Assembly (NCBI GenBank): GCA_040391535.1
Contig: JBEBXQ010000100.1
Coordinates: 1-19,099, forward strand
Source: JBEBXQ01 sp040391535
GTDB lineage: Bacteria; Bacteroidota; Bacteroidia; Cytophagales; Spirosomataceae
DNA length: 19,099 bases
Direction: 5' to 3'
The stretch's first letter is position 1. Each line of letters begins with the position of its first letter. Under the pieces are notes generated by a model, which was given only the letters and a program-made list of their open reading frames with translations, was not told the origin of the DNA and did no database searches. The position numbers were made by a program, and so were the translations under genes. Of the stretch, positions 16,923-19,099 are shown in pieces.

Positions 16923-17501
16923 ATGGTCGAAGACCCGGACTGGAAAGCACTCCGGTATGGCGATACCTGTGCACTTGAGGTACTTTTCAGGAAATATTAT
17001 CAGGTTATGATGAACTATGGATTGAAGTTGATCAGAGACAAGTCAGAAGTTGATGACTGCATTCAGACTATATTCCTGAATTTATGGGAAAGGAAAGAGA
17101 ACCTCGGTCCCTCAACATCTGCAAAATTTTACCTGCTCGCTTCATTAAGAAGAATGCTCCTGAAACAGGCAACAACTAATCAGATGCTCACTACTCTTGA
17201 TAATAATATTACTCATTCCGGTATTGTATTTTCCCCGGAATCGGATATGATTAAGAGTCAAACTGAAGCGGTGATTATACACTTATTGCATAAGGCTATT
17301 GAAGATCTTCCCATCCGTCAGAAAGAAGCATTATTTCTGAAATACTACGAGGAACATTCCTTTCAGGAAATCGGCATAATGATGAATATCAGCACCAGAG
17401 CAGTATATAAACTCCTGTATAAAGCTATTGAGAATCTGAATCAGACGCTTCAGCCGAAAGCCTCCTCCTTCACTACCCTACTCCATTTCGTATTTTTGTA
17501 A
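16923..17501 (+). CDS. ECF-type RNA polymerase sigma factor (FecI-like)
   Basis: Extracytoplasmic-function sigma factor. With the ATG at 16923 it has 192 residues, the usual size for Bacteroidota FecI-like factors. Region 2 (about 15-80) includes LFRKYY, EVDDCIQTIFLNLWE and the core-binding helices. Region 4 (about 126-175) has LPIRQKEALFLKYYEEHSF followed by the helix-turn-helix EIGIMMNISTRAVYKLL. The open frame continues upstream to a GTG at 16788 and an ATG at 16800, but those extra 45 residues match no sigma region and would overlap the area needed for its own promoter; a near -7 element (TATCATTG, 16891-16898) would fit the later start. It is followed by an anti-sigma gene and a SusC-like receptor with an STN domain, so it should be released by a surface signal and activate that uptake locus. 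Confidence 0.9.
   Translation: MVEDPDWKALRYGDTCALEVLFRKYYQVMMNYGLKLIRDKSEVDDCIQTIFLNLWERKENLGPSTSAKFYLLASLRRMLLKQATTNQMLTTLDNNITHSGIVFSPESDMIKSQTEAVIIHLLHKAIEDLPIRQKEALFLKYYEEHSFQEIGIMMNISTRAVYKLLYKAIENLNQTLQPKASSFTTLLHFVFL
17469..17498 (+). promoter_or_regulatory. Candidate promoter overlapping the sigma gene end
   Basis: TTC (17469-17471), a 19-nt spacer, then TATTTTTG (17491-17498), an exact TAnnTTTG lying over the sigma factor's last codons. It would start transcripts near 17504, giving fecR a leader of about 165 nt. The element overlaps coding sequence, so chance composition is possible. Confidence 0.35.
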
Positions 17502-17511
17502 TGCTGTTTCT

Positions 17512-17564
17512 AAGGTTTTCACAATTTATAATTAATCGAAGACAAAACTATACTTTAAAACCTT
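17512..17564. repeat. 8-bp perfect inverted repeat between fecI and fecR
   Basis: AAGGTTTT (17512-17519) and AAAACCTT (17557-17564) are exact inverted copies around a 37-nt AT-rich centre. A run of seven T follows at 17584-17590 but is not adjacent to the stem, so a simple terminator is unlikely. It could be a protein-binding operator or a leader structure. It may also be chance in AT-rich DNA. Confidence 0.3.
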
Positions 17565-17591
17565 CTCCGGTAAAAATATAGAATTTTTTTA

Positions 17592-17623
17592 TTGATTTTT
17601 ATAACACTGCAAGGGTCACTTTG
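17592..17623 (+). promoter_or_regulatory. Second candidate promoter of fecR
   Basis: TTG (17592-17594), a 21-nt spacer, then TCACTTTG (17616-17623), one mismatch from TAnnTTTG. It predicts a start near 17628 and a leader of about 40 nt to the GTG at 17669, which would exclude the upstream TTG (17621) as a translation start. Confidence 0.3.
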
Positions 17624-17668
17624 ATTCTGTTTTTGCTTTACTCTATTGTAAATAAGATAATTTCAGCA

Positions 17669-18724
17669 GTGGATTCAAAGCAATATACTAATTACAGCCC
17701 CATTGAATTTGCACTAGACGATTCATTTATTCACTGGATTAAAAATCCGGAGTGTGATGATTTCTGGGGGAACTGGGTATCACAACATCCTGAAAAATCA
17801 GAAGTGATCGGCCAGGCGCGGATGATCGTGCTTTCAGCATCGGCCAGGGAAATACAATTTTCTTCTACTGAAATCGACAATGCCTGGCTGAAAGTACATT
17901 CACGCATACAAATGATGCAATCAGAAGAAGCTGACACCCTCATCAAGCCCCTTCACTCTGCCACGCCTCTTTGGGCGTCTTTGGCTAAAATCGCTCTAAG
18001 TATTACGCTGGTGATTTCAGTGGCTGTAGCCTCTTACTATTTCTATCAACACGGGCCATCAGAAGATACCCACCAGACCATCACCACAAGAAACGGGGAA
18101 AAACTGCTCATCAGACTCATGGACAGCACACTGATTCACCTCAATGCCGGTTCTACACTAAAATATCCTACACATTTCAGCGATACGATCCGACTGGTTG
18201 AATTAACCGGTGAAGCGTTTTTTGAGGTTAAAAGTGATGCAAAAAGGCCCTTTGAAATTATTTCCAATAATGTACGCACGAAAGTGGTAGGTACCTCTTT
18301 TAATATCAACGCTTATCCCGACAATGACAGGATCCGGATCGCTGTTTCAGAAGGGAAAGTCAATGTAGAAACCATATCCGGAGATTCCTCTGATTATCAG
18401 AGCGTATCACTTACCGAGAATCAAATGGCAGCCTTTGATAAATACAAACTTAAACTTGACATTTCCCAGTTTAACAAAACAGCGCAGACAGGCTGGAAAA
18501 ACGGAATATTATATCTGGAAAAAGCTGATTTCCCTACTGTTGTTACTACTATCGAAAGATGGTTCGACGTTCAGGTCGTTCTTCAGCACAGGCCGGATGA
18601 TTCATGGCGTTTCAGCGGCGCATTCAATAACCAGTCACTTGAATACATCCTCCGCGCACTCAGTTATCCCAATCAGTTCTCTTACAGGATTCAGAATAAA
18701 ACAGTAACTATCTATGAACAATGA
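17669..18724 (+). CDS. FecR-family anti-sigma factor
   Basis: Inner-membrane regulator of the upstream sigma factor. From the GTG at 17669 it has 351 residues: a cytosolic N-terminal sigma-binding region (about 1-95), one membrane segment (about 101-126, LAKIALSITLVISVAVASYYF), a periplasmic FecR domain (about 138-236, with the LTGEAFFEV and VVGTSFNINAY patterns), and a C-terminal DUF4974/STN-like domain (about 279-351, ILYLEKADFPTVVTTIERWFDV). The frame opens 16 codons earlier at a TTG (17621), but that adds a hydrophobic stretch in front of a domain that must be cytosolic, so I reject it; homologues begin near the YSPIEFALDDSF segment. The receptor gene follows after 94 bp. By analogy with the Fec system, the receptor's STN domain contacts the FecR periplasmic part to free the sigma factor. 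Confidence 0.92.
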   Translation: MDSKQYTNYSPIEFALDDSFIHWIKNPECDDFWGNWVSQHPEKSEVIGQARMIVLSASAREIQFSSTEIDNAWLKVHSRIQMMQSEEADTLIKPLHSATPLWASLAKIALSITLVISVAVASYYFYQHGPSEDTHQTITTRNGEKLLIRLMDSTLIHLNAGSTLKYPTHFSDTIRLVELTGEAFFEVKSDAKRPFEIISNNVRTKVVGTSFNINAYPDNDRIRIAVSEGKVNVETISGDSSDYQSVSLTENQMAAFDKYKLKLDISQFNKTAQTGWKNGILYLEKADFPTVVTTIERWFDVQVVLQHRPDDSWRFSGAFNNQSLEYILRALSYPNQFSYRIQNKTVTIYEQ

Positions 18725-18818
18725 AAACGATCATTTTTAACTCAAGCTAACCTTCAATGCCAACCGAAATTTCAGAGTACAGCTCTGTAAAAGACACCTT
18801 AACTCAAAATTTATCACA

Positions 18819-19099
18819 ATGAAGCACTTACTACTTCCTAAAAGTATAAAAAAGTACCTGTTTCTTTTAGCCGGACTTTTGCTGCATGGTCTTCTTGTTT
18901 TTATCCCCGTCACCGGGCACGGGATGAATCAGGGAAATAGCCTTGAGAATATACTGGTATCAGTACAGTTGAAAGGACAAACCATCGAAGATGCCCTGAA
19001 TACACTCATGGGTCAGACAAAGCTTAATTTTCAGTACAATCTGAAGACAATAAAAGGTAAAACCCTGGCATCTGATTTCCCCCAGAGATCAAATCTTGC
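18819..19099 (+). CDS. SusC-like TonB-dependent receptor, N-terminal part only (cut by window edge)
   Basis: Starts at the ATG at 18819 and runs off the window after 93 complete codons. A signal peptide is visible: KSIKKY, then a leucine-rich core to about residue 35. From about residue 47 an STN (secretin and TonB short N-terminal) domain begins with ILVSVQLKGQTIEDALNTLM and continues to NFQYNLKTIKGKTL. In Bacteroidota this arrangement right after fecI-fecR belongs to SusC/RagA-type outer-membrane receptors, normally about 1000-1200 residues and paired with a SusD lipoprotein. The plug and barrel, the partner gene and hence the substrate are outside the window. The STN domain marks it as a signalling receptor for the upstream FecI/FecR pair. 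No exact TAnnTTTG was seen in the 94-bp gap before it. Confidence 0.85.
   Translation, partial: MKHLLLPKSIKKYLFLLAGLLLHGLLVFIPVTGHGMNQGNSLENILVSVQLKGQTIEDALNTLMGQTKLNFQYNLKTIKGKTLASDFPQRSNL

Noticed and set aside
17621..17668. N-terminal extension of FecR from the TTG at 17621
   Set aside because: It would add a hydrophobic segment ahead of the cytosolic sigma-binding domain and overlaps a candidate promoter; the GTG at 17669 fits homologues better.
18773..18787. CAGAG/CTCTG stem upstream of the SusC-like gene
   Set aside because: A 5-bp stem with a 5-nt loop and no flanking signal is expected by chance.

Overview
The window reads as a chromosomal segment of a gliding-lineage Bacteroidota (Cytophagales, Chitinophagales or a relative). 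The evidence is a fused lpxC-fabZ gene, a large secreted protein with a type B (gliding-motility-associated) type IX secretion sorting domain, a FecI/FecR/SusC-type regulatory set, and several exact copies of the Bacteroidota -7 promoter element TAnnTTTG next to gene starts. The genus cannot be fixed from the sequence alone. No integrase, transposase, CRISPR array, phage gene or recognisable defence module was seen.

Layout. Positions 1-75 (-) hold a CAT-anticodon tRNA, with a near-consensus promoter at 99-130. From 185 to 5534 (+) lies a lipid A block: HD phosphohydrolase, lpxD, lpxC-fabZ, lpxA, and an orphan ABC ATPase with altered Q- and H-loops. At 5630-9097 (+) is an 1155-residue secreted protein with an N-terminal beta domain, about seven propeller-type repeats, PKD-like domains and the sorting domain. 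It runs tail-to-tail, with a 2-bp gap, into a four-gene minus-strand run read from 15295 down to 9100: 2-oxoglutarate/Fe(II) oxygenase, two-domain ChrA-type transporter, a GH3 (NagZ-like) + serine beta-lactamase-fold fusion, and an M28 metallopeptidase. Another minus-strand gene (15397-16701) encodes a YbdG-like MscS channel. Divergent from it, an ECF sigma factor (16923-17501), a FecR anti-sigma factor (17669-18724) and the start of a SusC-like TonB-dependent receptor with an STN domain (18819 to the window end) form a cell-surface signalling and uptake locus.

How the genes work together. LpxA, LpxC and LpxD perform the first acylation, the deacetylation and the second acylation of UDP-GlcNAc in lipid A synthesis. 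The fused FabZ module sits on the pathway that makes the hydroxyacyl-ACP substrates. The GH3/serine-hydrolase fusion and the M28 peptidase are both predicted to be exported and could together break down muropeptides or glycopeptides outside the cytoplasm. The FecI/FecR/STN-SusC set is expected to switch on a nutrient-uptake locus that continues beyond the right edge.

Limits. No gene-free stretch exceeds 300 bases. Several genes appear to start at TTG or GTG, and those start choices rest on homology and promoter position. I found no convincing undescribed system. The most worthwhile leads are the GH3-amidase-like fusion next to M28, the non-canonical orphan ABC ATPase in the lipid A operon, and the inverted repeat plus candidate promoters between fecI and fecR.
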